This document shows, one piece after another, positions 1-13,500 of a stretch of DNA of 64,000 bases. The DNA is taken from the NCBI GenBank assembly GCA_001414345.1, contig LLCB01000161.1:62001-126000 (forward strand), given 5' to 3'. Numbering within the stretch: position 1 is the first letter of the stretch; every line of letters begins with the position of its first letter. Under the pieces are notes generated by a model that saw only the letters and a list, made by a program, of their open reading frames with translations, was not told where the DNA came from and ran no database searches. The stretch is from Hymenoscyphus infarciens (Eukaryota > Ascomycota > Leotiomycetes > Helotiales > Helotiaceae). Both the position numbers and the translations under genes were made by a program.

Positions 1-1630
1 TATAGTAGAAAATCAAATTTATTCTTACTTCCTTAGACTTAAAGTAGTTAGTATTAATAGATAACTTTGCTATGATTTTAGTTTCTTAGGTTATATAAGT
101 AAATTCGTCTTTTATAGTAAATTAGCGAGGATTAGCTATTCTACTTATCTTCTTAGATAATAGAACTATAAAAGAGGAATAAGTTATATTAAGAGTTTAT
201 AGCTAAATAGAGGTATATTAATAAGAAGTACTAGCTATGTTTAAAGCATTTACTTTAAGTTTATAAACTTTACTTATTAATAAGGTTATTACTTTAAGAA
301 TTTATTATAGAGTAGAGTTAGATAGAGGTAGTTTAGAGATCCTATACTATAAGGAACTAGTAGTTGCCTTAGTAGAAGGAGGTAGTAGTAGTATAGTAAT
401 AGCTAGTATATATATTTTTTTAAGTCGAGTTCTTAAGCTAGATTAAGATACGACGTTAATAGAAGAGAGAAGAGGGATTAGCTCTACTAACTTTAAAGTA
501 GGATAGAATAGTTCTTAGGTTAATAGGTTACCTTTAAAAGACTCGACGTAGCTAATAGAAGAACACTAGACCTTACTACTTAATATAAATAGGTTAGGCT
601 TTATAGAAGAAGAAGGTGAATTTAGTAGATTTAATATAAGTAAATATATATATTATTATTAGGATATTAGTAAAAGCCTTCCTAGGTAAAGAGAGAGAGT
701 TTAGTTTTAGTATAACAGCCCTCTATAAATATATAAAGAGAGTGCTTATAGAATAGTACCTAGTATTAAGGAAAACTAAACTAAAGAGAAAAGCGAAGAG
801 TATAAGCACTCTAGTTTTATTTATATATATTAAGCAAAGCCTTAGCAAAGCCTCGGGCCAACCTGGTCACGTGAGTGACGTATGTGACTAGGACTGTCAT
901 AAGTAGTGATTATAAGAGAGTATTCTCTTAAGCTAAACTACTTATTATAAGGTAAAGAAATCGCTTTTAATCTAATATAATAGAGGTAACTTAGTACCTT
1001 TAAACGTAGATTATTATAGACTAAAAGTTATAAGAGAAGTAGAGAGAAAAGGACTTAGAAGATAAGTAGTAGAAGAAAGAGAATTAGGTTATTACTAATC
1101 TACTAGGATAATACTATAATTTAGATATAATATCTCGTCTTTTAGTAGCTTTAATAATATTATTATTTTTGATACTTCTTAAATTAGTTTATAATATTAG
1201 TACTTTTTATTACTTTTTACTTATTTTAATGTTTTTTACTTATACTTCCTATTCTATTCTATTCTCTCTAGCACCTCTTCTTACCTAGCTCTCTCTTTTA
1301 GTCTTTCTTACCTCTTCTATCTAAATTTAGTATCTCTTCTACCTAATTCAGCCTAGTCTATAAGTGAAATTAGCCTATCCTCTCCTTTCCTAATAGAGAG
1401 GGGTAGCCTATCCTCTTTAGAGTACTAGGCTAACTAAGGCGGGGAAAGCTAAAACACTAGCGTTAGCTATATAAATAATAAGATCTAGTTATTTTAGAGT
1501 AGTCTTTAACTTAATTAGTTTATTTATAAGTAGATAAAGGAAAAACATAAGAGTATTTATAGTAAAATCACTCTTAATAAGCTTTATCTTAGCGCTTTTA
1601 AGTATAGCTCTATACGTCTTACCTATAAGT
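1..1630. other. AT-rich RIP block, no readable gene
   Basis: The stretch is dominated by TA, TAA and TAG in all frames and has no open frame worth calling. It is probably decayed transposon DNA, but I could not assign a family. The only break in base composition is the GC-richer patch at about 843-905. Confidence 0.7.
843..905. other. GC-richer patch inside the RIP block
   Basis: About 60 bases with near-normal composition, including GGTCACGTG and several CpA/TpG steps, sit inside saturated AT DNA. A second patch with the same GGTCACGTG core lies at about 15,290-15,355. They may be terminal parts of the same large retroelement, but no matching long repeat could be aligned by eye. Confidence 0.35.
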
Positions 1631-1975
1631 CTATAACGGCACGAAATATATATAACTATAGTAGAGGCATATAGAAGTGCGTATAGCAGAATGACGTATA
1701 TAGATACTAGGCTCTGATATAGAAGAAAAGGCTAAACTAGCCTTTTCTAACTCTAGAAGAGTAGGCTGCTATATATAAGAGGTTTCGGATAATACAAAAG
1801 AGGTACGAAACCGAACAACGATATACGTCGGCTAATACAAAAGCCCGAACCCTACGAAGTACGTCTGAAAGTCCGGACGTACGTAACCTTCCTAAATTAG
1901 ATAATATAAAACAACAACTACTGAAACACGGTATATACTATGTAATCTCGGCTATATAAGACGGCATACTATTAC
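1631..1975 (-). mobile_element. Family A short repeat, copy A1
   Basis: This is an inverted copy of a repeat seen five more times in the window (about 17.3, 19.9, 21.8, 23.0 and 42.5 kb). The left edge is the reverse complement of the family 3' end (TTTCGTGCYGTTATAG). The shared interior includes the reverse complement of GAAAGGTTACGTAGG. The complete copies elsewhere start TATAATAGC and end GCTATTATA, so the family has short terminal inverted repeats and no coding capacity, like a MITE. The right edge here is fuzzy. Confidence 0.6.
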
Positions 1976-2324
1976 AAAGTCTCTTTACTAGTATATTAAC
2001 GAGTTCTTCTTTAAAGAATAGATATTTAATACTATATTAAATCTATAAAGCTAGAACGATTAATTATACTCTATAGTATAACTTGTTTCTACTAATATTA
2101 GTTATAATATACTTATTAGAAAACTAGGTATAGTATAAGTCCTTTTAGAGAACGTCTAGCTTATTTATAAAATCAAAGTATATAATATATAATTTAAAAA
2201 CCTATTTACTAGAGACATTAAGCGTATAAGAGACTAGAGTCTTAACTTAAAGAGAAGTAAACTTAGTAGGTAGTATAAGAAACTTTAGCTAAAAGAACTC
2301 GACACTTAAGCTAGGTTTAGGCTC

Positions 2325-2452
2325 GAGATTTTCGATTTCTACTTCTTAATTCTTAATCTCTATATTCTAATTCTTGATTTCTATATCCTAAGTCTTAATC
2401 TCTATATTCTAATTCTCGATTTCTATATCCTAAGTCTTAATCTCTATATCCT
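2325..2452. repeat. Tandem repeat, about 42-bp unit, three copies
   Basis: Imperfect head-to-tail copies of a unit built from CTAATTCTCGATTTCTATAT followed by CCTAAGTCTTAATCTC can be seen directly. It lies inside the RIP block and has no associated gene. Confidence 0.6.
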
Positions 2453-5400
2453 ATCTAGAAGTAGTATTAGAATCTAGTAACCTATTATCCTTCTAGAGAA
2501 TAATAGCTAAAGTAGTAATAGCTAGATTTATCTAAGAGTCTTAATTAATACTATAGAGTCTCTAGAAGGTATAATTACTTAGTTTACTAAATATTTCTAA
2601 GATCTATAATTTAATCGCCTTTTCCTTACTATCTAAAAGCAGCTTCTATTTCTAGCCTATAGTATAAGTCTAATTATTAATCTTAAAAGCGATCTTATTA
2701 CCTAAGACTAGTAGTATAATTACTATATTTTAAGGAATTATAAGAACTAAGTATATAATAAATTATTTAGAATTTAGCTTAATAAATCTTATAAGTAGTA
2801 ATCTCTAGCCTAAATCGCTAATAATTACTCCGCCCTTTATAAGTATTATATCTATTTATACCTATAAGTATTTATATATCTCTATAAAGGTAGGTAGAAT
2901 TTTAGACTATAGTAGAGGCTTACTTATTAATTCTAAGGTATCTTAATTATTATCTACTATTATAGTTAGCTCTTTCTTATTATTAAGAGAAGGAACGTAA
3001 TTATAATTACTAAGCTATATACTAAGTATATATTATATTATCTTTCTAGCCTTACTATAAGCTACTCTATAGCTCTCTCTAACGTAATCCTTTAAACTAT
3101 AAGTAGTATATTTAACTATATTTATATATATCAACTTATAATAGCTAAACTCCTTATATTTTATATATTATATATATAAGTATTTTTAAAAGGTGTACTT
3201 ATAGTTATATTACTTATAGCTATCTAGCTTCTCTATAATAATATAATATATCAATCTATAGCACTTATATATTTAGTTAAATATATTAGTCCTATTATCT
3301 TCCTTATTCTTAGTATAGAAGTATATATTCTTTCTATAACTAATATAATTATAAAGGTTATATTTTAAAGCCTTATTATTTATATAAGTAGCTTAAAGAT
3401 AACTATATTAACTATATCTACTATAGTTCTTAGTATTTACTACTTAAGTATTAGTAGTATATTTATAATCTTTTATATAACGCTATAACTAGTAGATATA
3501 ACTAATATTAGAGTATTATATTATCTATATATTATCTTAGAAAACGTTATAGCTATATAACTTTAGTTTAAGAATATAGTCTAAAATAAGTACTATAAGT
3601 AAGTAAACATATTAGGTAATTAATACTAATATATACTTTATATTACTATACTATTTAGAGATTTTTATACTAGCTAGAATACTAAGTATTAAGACGTTAA
3701 ATGTTATACTCTAAGTAACTTTAATAATATATAAGACGTAGGCTAGGTTATTTAAACATTTAAGGTTAATAACTATAGCTTTAACTTCTACTTTATAATA
3801 GTAGATATAGATAGTCTTAAACTACTTAATCTTATACTACTTAAGCTTTTATTTAATATATTATATCTACTTATTACTAATATTAATATAGTTCTTATTA
3901 AAGATAGAAGTACTTTTAACTTTAATATTAGAAGTATTACTTTATACTTATATTATAATAAATTAAGTATTAAGGTTAAAAATTTCCTTATTAATCTCTT
4001 TTATTATATAATCGCCTAGAAGTAAGCTATAGTAAGTAGTAGTATTAATTATTTTACTATAGTAGTACTCTCTATTAACGAATTTCTAGATAATACTATT
4101 ATATATTCTACTTTAATAGTTTAAATATATAAGACAATACTTACTATACTTATAACATTCTAGAATAGTATTATTAAGATACTTTATACTAGGATTCTAG
4201 GCTTCTTTATTAGTCTTTAAGACTAAATAATAACGTATCTATTTAATATTACTATTTATACTATATATATTAAACTTAAGACTAGTAGTTAGAGTAATTA
4301 TAATAGCTAGATTTATTATTCTAGCCTTATCTATACTAAATCTAAATAATTTACCTACTTATTCTTAGGCTCTTAATTATAAGGTAATTACTAGTATAGT
4401 TATAATAATATCTACTCTTATAATAACTTTCTATATAACCTTATTAAGAGTGTCTATATAAGCTAAAAGCTTTAAGTCTAGGTTATTAGAGTTATAGAGA
4501 ACTTCCTAAGTATATATTTTAAAAGCTTAGAATTCTATAACTTCTTTAGCTAATCTACTAATTAGGTTAAAGATATGCTTTTAAAGGCTAAACTTTTATA
4601 TATATACTAGATATCTTTAATCTCTTATCTTCTTATTCGTCTTAACCTTCTAAATAGCTTTATAGATAAGGTATTCAACGAAACCCTATAATAGAGCTAA
4701 TATATCTTTGATATAAGACTTAAAGTCCTCTAATATATAGTAATTAAGAAGTTTATTCTTTTCTACTAATAAACTACTAAGGCAAATAACTGTCTTTTTA
4801 ATACTAAGTAATAAGAAGATCTTATCTATCTTTTTAGTAAGATTATCTACTTTCTTATTTATAAGATATATAAGAAAGACTCGGTTCTTTACGCTATTAG
4901 GATTATAGTAACTTAATATAAAAAGAGTTTCTATTTAATCTATCTTATAAGATACTATATAGCCTTAGATACTAATAAATAGTATATATAGCTCTTATAA
5001 CTTCTTATACTTAACCTAATAGTTAAGATTAAACTTTATAATTACCTTCTAAATGAATTTATTTAAGAAAGGCCTATTATAGTACTTAGTAAAAAAGTCT
5101 ATAGTTTCTTAAGAGATTAGAGAGTCGAAGTTTATAAATAGCTTTATATAGTATATTAGAGTATAAGATAGCTTATTCTCCTTTACTAATACTCTTTTAT
5201 TATTAAGGCTTTAAATAATATTATTTTAGAACTATATTAAAATCTTAAAAGTAACCTTAATCTTATATATAAGTTCTATTCTATTAAAAGTGTTTATAAA
5301 ATAAGTAGGAAGTATATTAGTAATATTTAATATTAGAATATTAAGATAAGTAGTAACTTACTTACTATTAGAGCCTTACTATAATAGATCCTTTCTAGTA

Positions 5401-6759
5401 TATAAGGTAATTAAAATTATACCTAGAAAGGATAGTATATTAGTAATAATTCCTATAATAGTAGCTTATTACTCTTCTATTTACTATTCTAGTAAGTTCT
5501 TTATCTTAGCTTTTTCTTTCTTATTACCTCTAATAATTATTTTACTACTATCTATACTATAGATCTATTCTCTAGCATTATTATTAGATTTATTCTTATT
5601 ATCTAAGACTTCTTTACTAAAATAATACTTATTCTTAGTATTAAGTCCTTTATATTTAATATATAGTATAGCCTTAAGATTAAGGAATTAGACTTTAATA
5701 TAATTACCTTTTTTAGAATTCTTATAAATATAACACTATATATTAATAGTAGTAATCTAGGCCTTATCTTTATTATAATTATATTATAATAGCTTTCTAC
5801 TTAAGCTATAAATATAAGAAATAGCTATAGTAAATTTATCTAATTACTAATCTATAGCTTCTCTAGCTACGATCTTGAATTTATTATAAATAGCATAGAC
5901 TAGAAGTATATATATATACTTATAGTTATAGAATATAAGGATATAATATAAGTATTTACTTATAACTCTTAAAAGTATTTATTCTAGAATCTAGAATAGA
6001 TTACTTATACCTAATTAGCTAGAAATAGATATGTTTTTAATCTAGAAGTTATTAGAGTTCTTTTTCTTATTAGCTTTAATTTTAGTACTAATAAGAGGAA
6101 GGTTACTATAGTAATTATTAATAATAAATATAAATTTAAGAATACTCTTTTCTATCTAAGTAGTCTTAACTTTATTAACAAATTATTATATTATCTAACT
6201 ATAGTTTAGATTAACTATAAAAGAGATATTAATACTAGTAATATTAATTATATTTACTTTAATATTAATAATAATAATCTTTATACCTTCTAGCTTTCTA
6301 AAGTCTAGTTTTAGAAAGGCAGCTAGTAGGCTATATTTATTAAAGTTCTAATATATAAAGTCTTTAATAATATAAGCTCTCTAATTAAGATAAGTCTTAA
6401 AATAAGTATAGTTAAAGGTATTAAATCTCTCTTTATAAGAGACATTCTTATTATCTTATATTCGCTTACTATTAAGAGTAAGTTCTATATTAAAGTAGAT
6501 ATAAGGTTCTAAGTATTAAAAATAAAGTTACTCTAAAAGGACTAGAATACTATTATTACTAGATAACTTAACTTAGTTAAGAAGATAGTATAGCTTACTA
6601 TTTATAGTAAATATAGTCTTAAATTTAACTCCTATCTTTATAACTTTAGGAATCTTCTATTATTCTTTAAGTAAGACATATTCTAGTTAGATAAATCTTA
6701 ACTTCTTACTCTTTTATTTATTATAAGTAGTAACTATTTCGTTCTTAGGTTTAGAATCT

Positions 6760-6985
6760 CTACTAATAGCTTTAGTATCCTAACTACTAGTAATAGTAGT
6801 AAGTCTATTACTAGTAGAGTCCTAACCGCTAGTAGTAGTAGTAGGTTCTTTTATATTATCACTAGTAGAGTCCTAACCGCTAGTAGTAGTAGTAGGTTCC
6901 TTTATATTATTACTAGTAGAGTCTTAACTACTAGTAGTAGTAGTAGGCTCTTTTATATTATTATTAGTAGTATTCTAACCTCTAA
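6760..6985. repeat. Tandem repeat, about 57-60-bp unit, about four copies
   Basis: The unit contains TAGAGTCCTAACCGCTAGTA and then AGGTTCTTTTATATTAT. The copies differ mainly by C-to-T type changes. It may be a former coding minisatellite; no reading frame survives. Confidence 0.65.
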
Positions 6986-7599
6986 TAGCGATAGAGAGTA
7001 CTTCTAATATATAGCTAGCTCTAATAATAGCTCCTTTATTAGACTAGATCGTAGTAGTAGACTTATTAGTAGCTAGAGTAAATTCGTATTCACTATTATC
7101 GAGTTTATAAATAAGTAGAGAGATAATAGCACCTAACTTATTATACTAAGTTATTATAGTAACTATGTTATAGATAGTATTATAAGTATAGGCTTTACTA
7201 TTAATTAAGATACTAGTAGTAGTATCTATTATAATTCGTTATTCTAGGAATAGTATTATATTACTAAGAGTAGAAAGGTTATTATTACTAACTATAAAGG
7301 TCTTAACTTTACTTTTAGAATTATTATTAAGACTAAGTATACTAGAGAGCATATCTTTAAAGAGTTAGTAGTTACCTATTATAGTAGAGTAAGCTATAAA
7401 GTCGATCTTATAATAGACCTAGTTTAAGTTACTTATAAAGACCTACTTAGTAAAGTAATTACCTACTATATTAATAATAGAAGGTTAATTTAAGAGGTTT
7501 ATAATTGAAGTAATTAAGATTTCTAAATTAATAGATTAAAAGAAATATAATATAAAAGAGTTATATATATTTATATTATTAAGTTAAATTCGTTATAGT

Positions 7600-10500
7600 A
7601 TAGAGTTAATAAGAGAATAAATTCCTTAGTAAAGTATAATAATATTAAGGCTAAAAATTAGATACTAACTAATTAGCGTTATATAAATTTAATATTACTA
7701 CTAGGTAGTAAAGGTAAATTTCTAATAAATAGTTAAAATTAATATAATATATAAAATTTAAGTAATTATAGCTTATAAGAATAAAAAATAAAAAAATAAA
7801 GAAGTACTCGCTTCTTTAGAGAAGGCTTATAAGCCTTTTACTAGGAATAGTTATAAGTACTATAGGTATAGATATCTATAGATCTTACTAGTTTACTCTT
7901 CTTAAGAGGTATAACTAGTACTAAAACGTAGTTTAACGTCTTTTTAGACGTTACTCTATTATAAGAAGGCTTTACTCTATTATAAGAAGGCTTTTACTCT
8001 AATATAAGAAGGCTTTACTCTATTATAAGAAGGCTTTACTCTATTATAAAGAGGCTTTAGACTTAGAGCGTATATCCTTCTTTTCTTTCTTTTTATAAGC
8101 TAATATAACTAATTTAGCTTAATCTTATATTATTAATACTAGCTCCTAAGTAGTTTTCTTATAGTCTAGCTACTTAATCTTATAATATAATTAGTATTAC
8201 TTTTTTAAAGGTTTATATATTTCTTATTCTAGAATATCCTTAATAATAAACCTTTCTTCTCTATTAATAGTAATTAGTTCTAGCTTAGGTTAAGAATAAG
8301 CATATAGATTATTATTTACTAGTTCTAGGTATTTAATAAATATAATAGAGTAAATCTTAAGCTAATTTAGTAGCTTAATTTTAAAGATAAGGTTATCTAC
8401 TAGCTATATAATCTTAAAGAGTCTTAATCTCTAAAAGGATAGCTTTATATAATTTTAAAGATAGTAACTCTTATCTTGTTTTTTTACTATTTATAAGTAT
8501 ACTATACTACTAAATTTTAAGAGAGTATATTTATTATTATAGTATATCTTTATATAAGCTTAGGCTATCTTAACTAACTATTCTACTTAGTTCTATAATA
8601 ATTTATAATAAGTTAAAAAGTCTAAAATATCCTCTCTAGTATTAGTATTAAGCTCTGTTTTTATATCCTAGCTATATAGTAAGAAGAAGAGTATTACTCT
8701 AATAGAAGTATTAATAAAAGAGTTAAGTAATAGCTAGATAAAAGGTATAAGGTCTTCTTAGGTTAACTAGTTATATACTCTACTAATAGTATATTATAAG
8801 ATATAGACTATAGTTTAATTAATATACTTTACTTAACTATTACTTACTAAATAATAGGTAGTAGTAAAGCTTAGGTTAACTTTTATAAGCTTAAAAAGCT
8901 TATACTAGAACGCTAATTAAAACTTAGAGTTATAATTAGATATTATACTATTAGGTAGACTCTAATCTATATAGACCTATTTAAAGTATTAAGTAGCCTA
9001 ATTCTTAGTAGTATTAGTATCCTTATCTACTAAGAGCTTTACTACCTTTAAATACTTATAAGTAATAGCTAGTATCTTATTATTACTCTAAGTAGAGATT
9101 AGAAGGCTATCTATAAAATCTAAAGATAGTACTTTTAAAAGTACTATAAAATATTTAATTAGCTAAAGAGATTCTTAAAATAAGGTATTAGAAGGCTTTA
9201 CTTATTAATATACTAAGTAACTCTTTATATATTCTATAATCTTCTAATATAATCTAGGATAGAAGACGTAACCTTTTATATATTAATAGATTCTTTTAAT
9301 TCTAAAGTAGCTCTTATTATTATAAGTAAGAGATAAGAACTTTCTTAGATATATCTTTAGTATATAAAGAAGCTTATTAAAGAATAGTAGCTTCTTAGTA
9401 GACTTAAAATAAAAGCTTTTAAGAGTAGTTACTAGTACTTTAGTATACTTACTATTTATATATTATTTTAATATCTAGGTAAATATAAGCTTTAGAGATT
9501 AGTCTAAGAGTAGCTACCTTATAACTTCTAATAGTAATTCTTTAGATATAGATAAGGTTATAACTTTAGATAGAAAGGCTTATATAAAATATATATTAGA
9601 TTTAATTATAGCCTCCTTTTAGAATAATAGTTTTAGCTCCTTATAAGGTAATCTTAATAGAGCGTCTATATTAATATAGGTCTTACTTATATAATAAATA
9701 ATATTTATATACTATTTATAATAAGATAAAAATAATTACTAGTTTTATAGCTAGATTAACCTTTTACTCTTAATAGAGCTATTATTCTTAAATATATTAG
9801 TAATAGCTTAGTAATCGGTAACTACTATAAAATTGTTACTATCTAGGTATTATAGTAACTTTTCTAAAGCTTAAATAAGTATACTAGTCTCTAACTTTAT
9901 TAGTTAGTATCTTTTCTCTACTAGTAATAATAATTTAGAAAGGTATAAGATAAGATACTTAACTCTTTTATTATCTACCTAATATAATACTACTCTATAA
10001 CCTATCTCTTTACTTCTATCTATATATAGCTTAAAGGGCTTTATAAAGTCTAGAAATACTAGTATAGATATAGAGTATAGCTTATCTTTAAGCTTCTTCT
10101 ATATAGATTTACTATTATTAAGTAATTTAGCTAACTCTAAGTCTATTATAAAGAACTTTATTATATATCTTAAATAGGTATTATATTCTTTACTAGAAAT
10201 TAAGGAGCTTTTAAACTTTAAGGTTTTTAACTTAATTAAAAGTATTATAATAGCTAAGTAATAAGTAATAAATTTATAGTAGTATCTAAACAGCCTAAGA
10301 CTCTTTTCTAAGTTAGATAAGGTATAAGGAAACTTTATTACTCTTATTACTTCGACTTTATCTTCTATTATATATAGACTATATTATAATATCTAATAGC
10401 TTAATACTTATAATCCTAATTAAGTAAAGTAGTATTTTAATAGCAAAAGAGTAACTCTTAACTCTATAAAGTAGTAGAGTACTTACTTTAAATAGACTAG

Positions 10501-13500
10501 ATATTATTCTAGAGTTCTTAAAAAGATAATAGTATTATTAATAAATATATATATAAATTACTAGAGTATATATTTAAACATATCTAATATAGCTAGCTCT
10601 ATAGTACTAATAGTTAGTCTTTCTTAGCCTCTATAAAGTGTTATAAAGGTCTGCTTCTATCTATTCTTATAACAGGTTAATTACTAGAAAAAGCTCTTTA
10701 TTATATTAAGTATAGAAAATATAGTTATATTATATATCGCTTATAGTATATTATCCTACCTAGGTAAGGGCTAAGCGTCTATATATAGTTTAGTGTTAAT
10801 TCTCTTTAAATCTACTACTATATAAGGTTTTCTATTATACTATACTATAAATGTTAGTATAGAGGCTAGTAAAGGTTCTCTTAGAGGCACCTTTTTAATA
10901 ACACCTATCTTAATTAATAGGTTAATAATACTATTTATTACTTCCTTATCCCTTTTTAATAGACTATAGAGAGCTTACTTTAGGTCTTTAATATCTACTC
11001 TCTCTTTAAAAGAGATAGATATTTTAATTCTATTATTAAAGTAACCTAACTTATTATAGAATAGCTTAGCTTTACTTTAAATAATATCTCTAATCTTAGC
11101 TCGATATTCCTTACTCTACTCTAGTCTAATATTAGCCTAAGAAATGTTAATTAGATCGTTGATCGGTTATATAAGATAAGGCTAACTATTAGAATATTTA
11201 CTTTTAAGCTATTCTAGTACTAGAGATAGTCCTTTAAATACGTTAATAAGGTTAAGGTATATAGAGTAATCGGTTAATAGTAGCTTATCTAGTAGCTTAA
11301 GGAATCCTAGTAACTATCCTTTTATAATTCTTATAAGAGCAGTACTAAGGTTTACGAATATAAGAGGTTTTTAATCTCTATTAGTAATTATACGTATAAG
11401 GCTTCTAAATTAGTTTAATACTAGGCTACTTTTCTAATATAGCCTAACTATATACTCTTATACTAATACTAGTAACTTCTTACTATAATAAACGCTAATA
11501 TTCTAGCTTTATATAAGATTAATAATTATATCTTCTACTATATAGATTATTATATACTTAAGCTCCTTCTCTTCTTAATCTAATAAATAAGAGATATAGA
11601 ATTTATAACTATAGTAATCTAGATAATTAATACTATATTCTTTTATTTAATAGAAGTTTAGATAATTTAGTTTTAGAAACGAAGTACTTATTAGTATATT
11701 ATAGCCTAGCTTATTAATAATATAGAATTCTACTTTAAAGGGGAACTCTTACCTAGAAGTACTATAGATAGTAAAGAGAATCTTTATAAAATTTTAAAGC
11801 TTTTAAGCGCCTTTCTTAATACCTAAAAGGCTAACTACGTTTAGTCCTTCTTCTATCTTAATATATAGGAAGAAATAATTTACTATATACTTAGCTATAA
11901 GATTTATACTTAAACTAGTATTTATATAAAATTTAATATCCTAGCCTAATAAAGTAGTAAGAACGTACTTTATACTTATATAGTAGTAATACTAAGTACT
12001 ATTTATAAAGTACTCGCTATTACTTTTCTATCTTATATTAGAGACTATAATCTTTTTAGCTCTTTTATATAGTTGATTAATATACGATAGCTTACTAAGG
12101 AACTCTACGCTATCTAATAAGGCGTCTATTCTAATTATCTCTTTAATTAGTATATCTAGGAGTAATAGAGTTACTAGGCTCTTTACTAATAGATTTGTAG
12201 AAGATAGAGGAAGTAGAGTAGTAGAAGAGAGTATATATATTATATCTATTTCTTATAGTATAGGAGAATTAGGTAGAGTAGCTAATATTAGTAAAATGCT
12301 AGGTATAAATAGAATAGGTGATATTTTAGCTAAATAGCTTATTTTAGACGGTTTATTATTTTTAAATTTTTTTAGGCTTTTTAGTACTAGGACTAGTAGT
12401 AGGTCTAGATTAGGTAATAGTAAAGATATATAATTTTCCTATTATATTATAATATCGATATTAAGTAATAGAGTTAGAATAGGAATTCTTATAGGCGGCT
12501 TACTACTCTAGAGTAACTACTATATTCGTTTTCTAAATCTGAATTATTTAAACTAATATATAGATTAGTCTTAAATCTATCTAAAGCGCTAATAATTATT
12601 TAGTATATATACTCGTCTATAGCTACTAGGTCTAAAGGTTTAGCTTCTCTAAAGTATACTAGGACTATAATAGTACTTATAGGTTACTATAACTACTTTT
12701 GACTATTCTCTAAAAAGGGTTAAAGTAGCTATTACTATTACTACTATTCTTATATAAATTAAGTAGCCGCTCTTAGTATAAATCTTAGTTATATAAGCTA
12801 TATAAGTTATATTAGTAGAGGTATCTAGTAGTTTTAAGTATATAAAGAATTAAAAGGCTACTTACTAAATTACTAAGACTAGGCTACTAGTAGGCCGAAT
12901 CCAGGCTACTTAAATTATTATAGAATAAAGAGATTAAAGAGTCGCCTATCTCTACTATCTTAATAATTACTTTAAGGGTTTTAACTATATCTATTTTTAC
13001 GTTTCTTAAAGTTATTATTATTATATTTTTTAAAGTTATTATTAACTCTTTTATTATCTTACTTCTATTCTATCTAATTCTTCTAGTTACTCTTACTTAA
13101 TTACCCTTTACTATATAATTTAGACTTCTTAAACTTTTTCTTTAGTAATTTATTCTCCTTACTAAGTATCTTAAATTTCTTATTTTAGATAGTCTAAGAT
13201 ACTTATACTATAGACTTTATAGTATATACCTTCTTTTTAAGAAATTCTAGTATATTACTAAATAGCTTTAGTATAATTATAGAGCCTAGTATAGAGTTAA
13301 GTCTAGTATAAATTCTATATACTAAGTAGTCTTTATTAGTAGACTTAGCTTTAACGTAGAGTAATTACTTCTTTACTATATATATCTAAAAAGAGTATTA
13401 GTCTTTAAATTTAAACTAAAATTCTTCTTTATTAGCTTAGGTAAGTAGTATTAATACGTCTTTTTAAAACTGTTTACTTATCTAGCTTCTAAGCTTATTA

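Larger units (their letters stand above)
1976..7600. other. AT-rich RIP block, unassigned
   Basis: No gene can be read. The stretch is RIP-saturated and contains two tandem-repeat tracts (about 2,325-2,452 and 6,760-6,985). It may be part of the large retroelement that continues to the right, but I found no diagnostic protein motif. Confidence 0.6.

Noticed and set aside
7951..8058. Array resembling a CRISPR (regular 21-bp units)
   Set aside because: The units are contiguous, with no unique spacers; fungal nuclear DNA. It is a tandem repeat.
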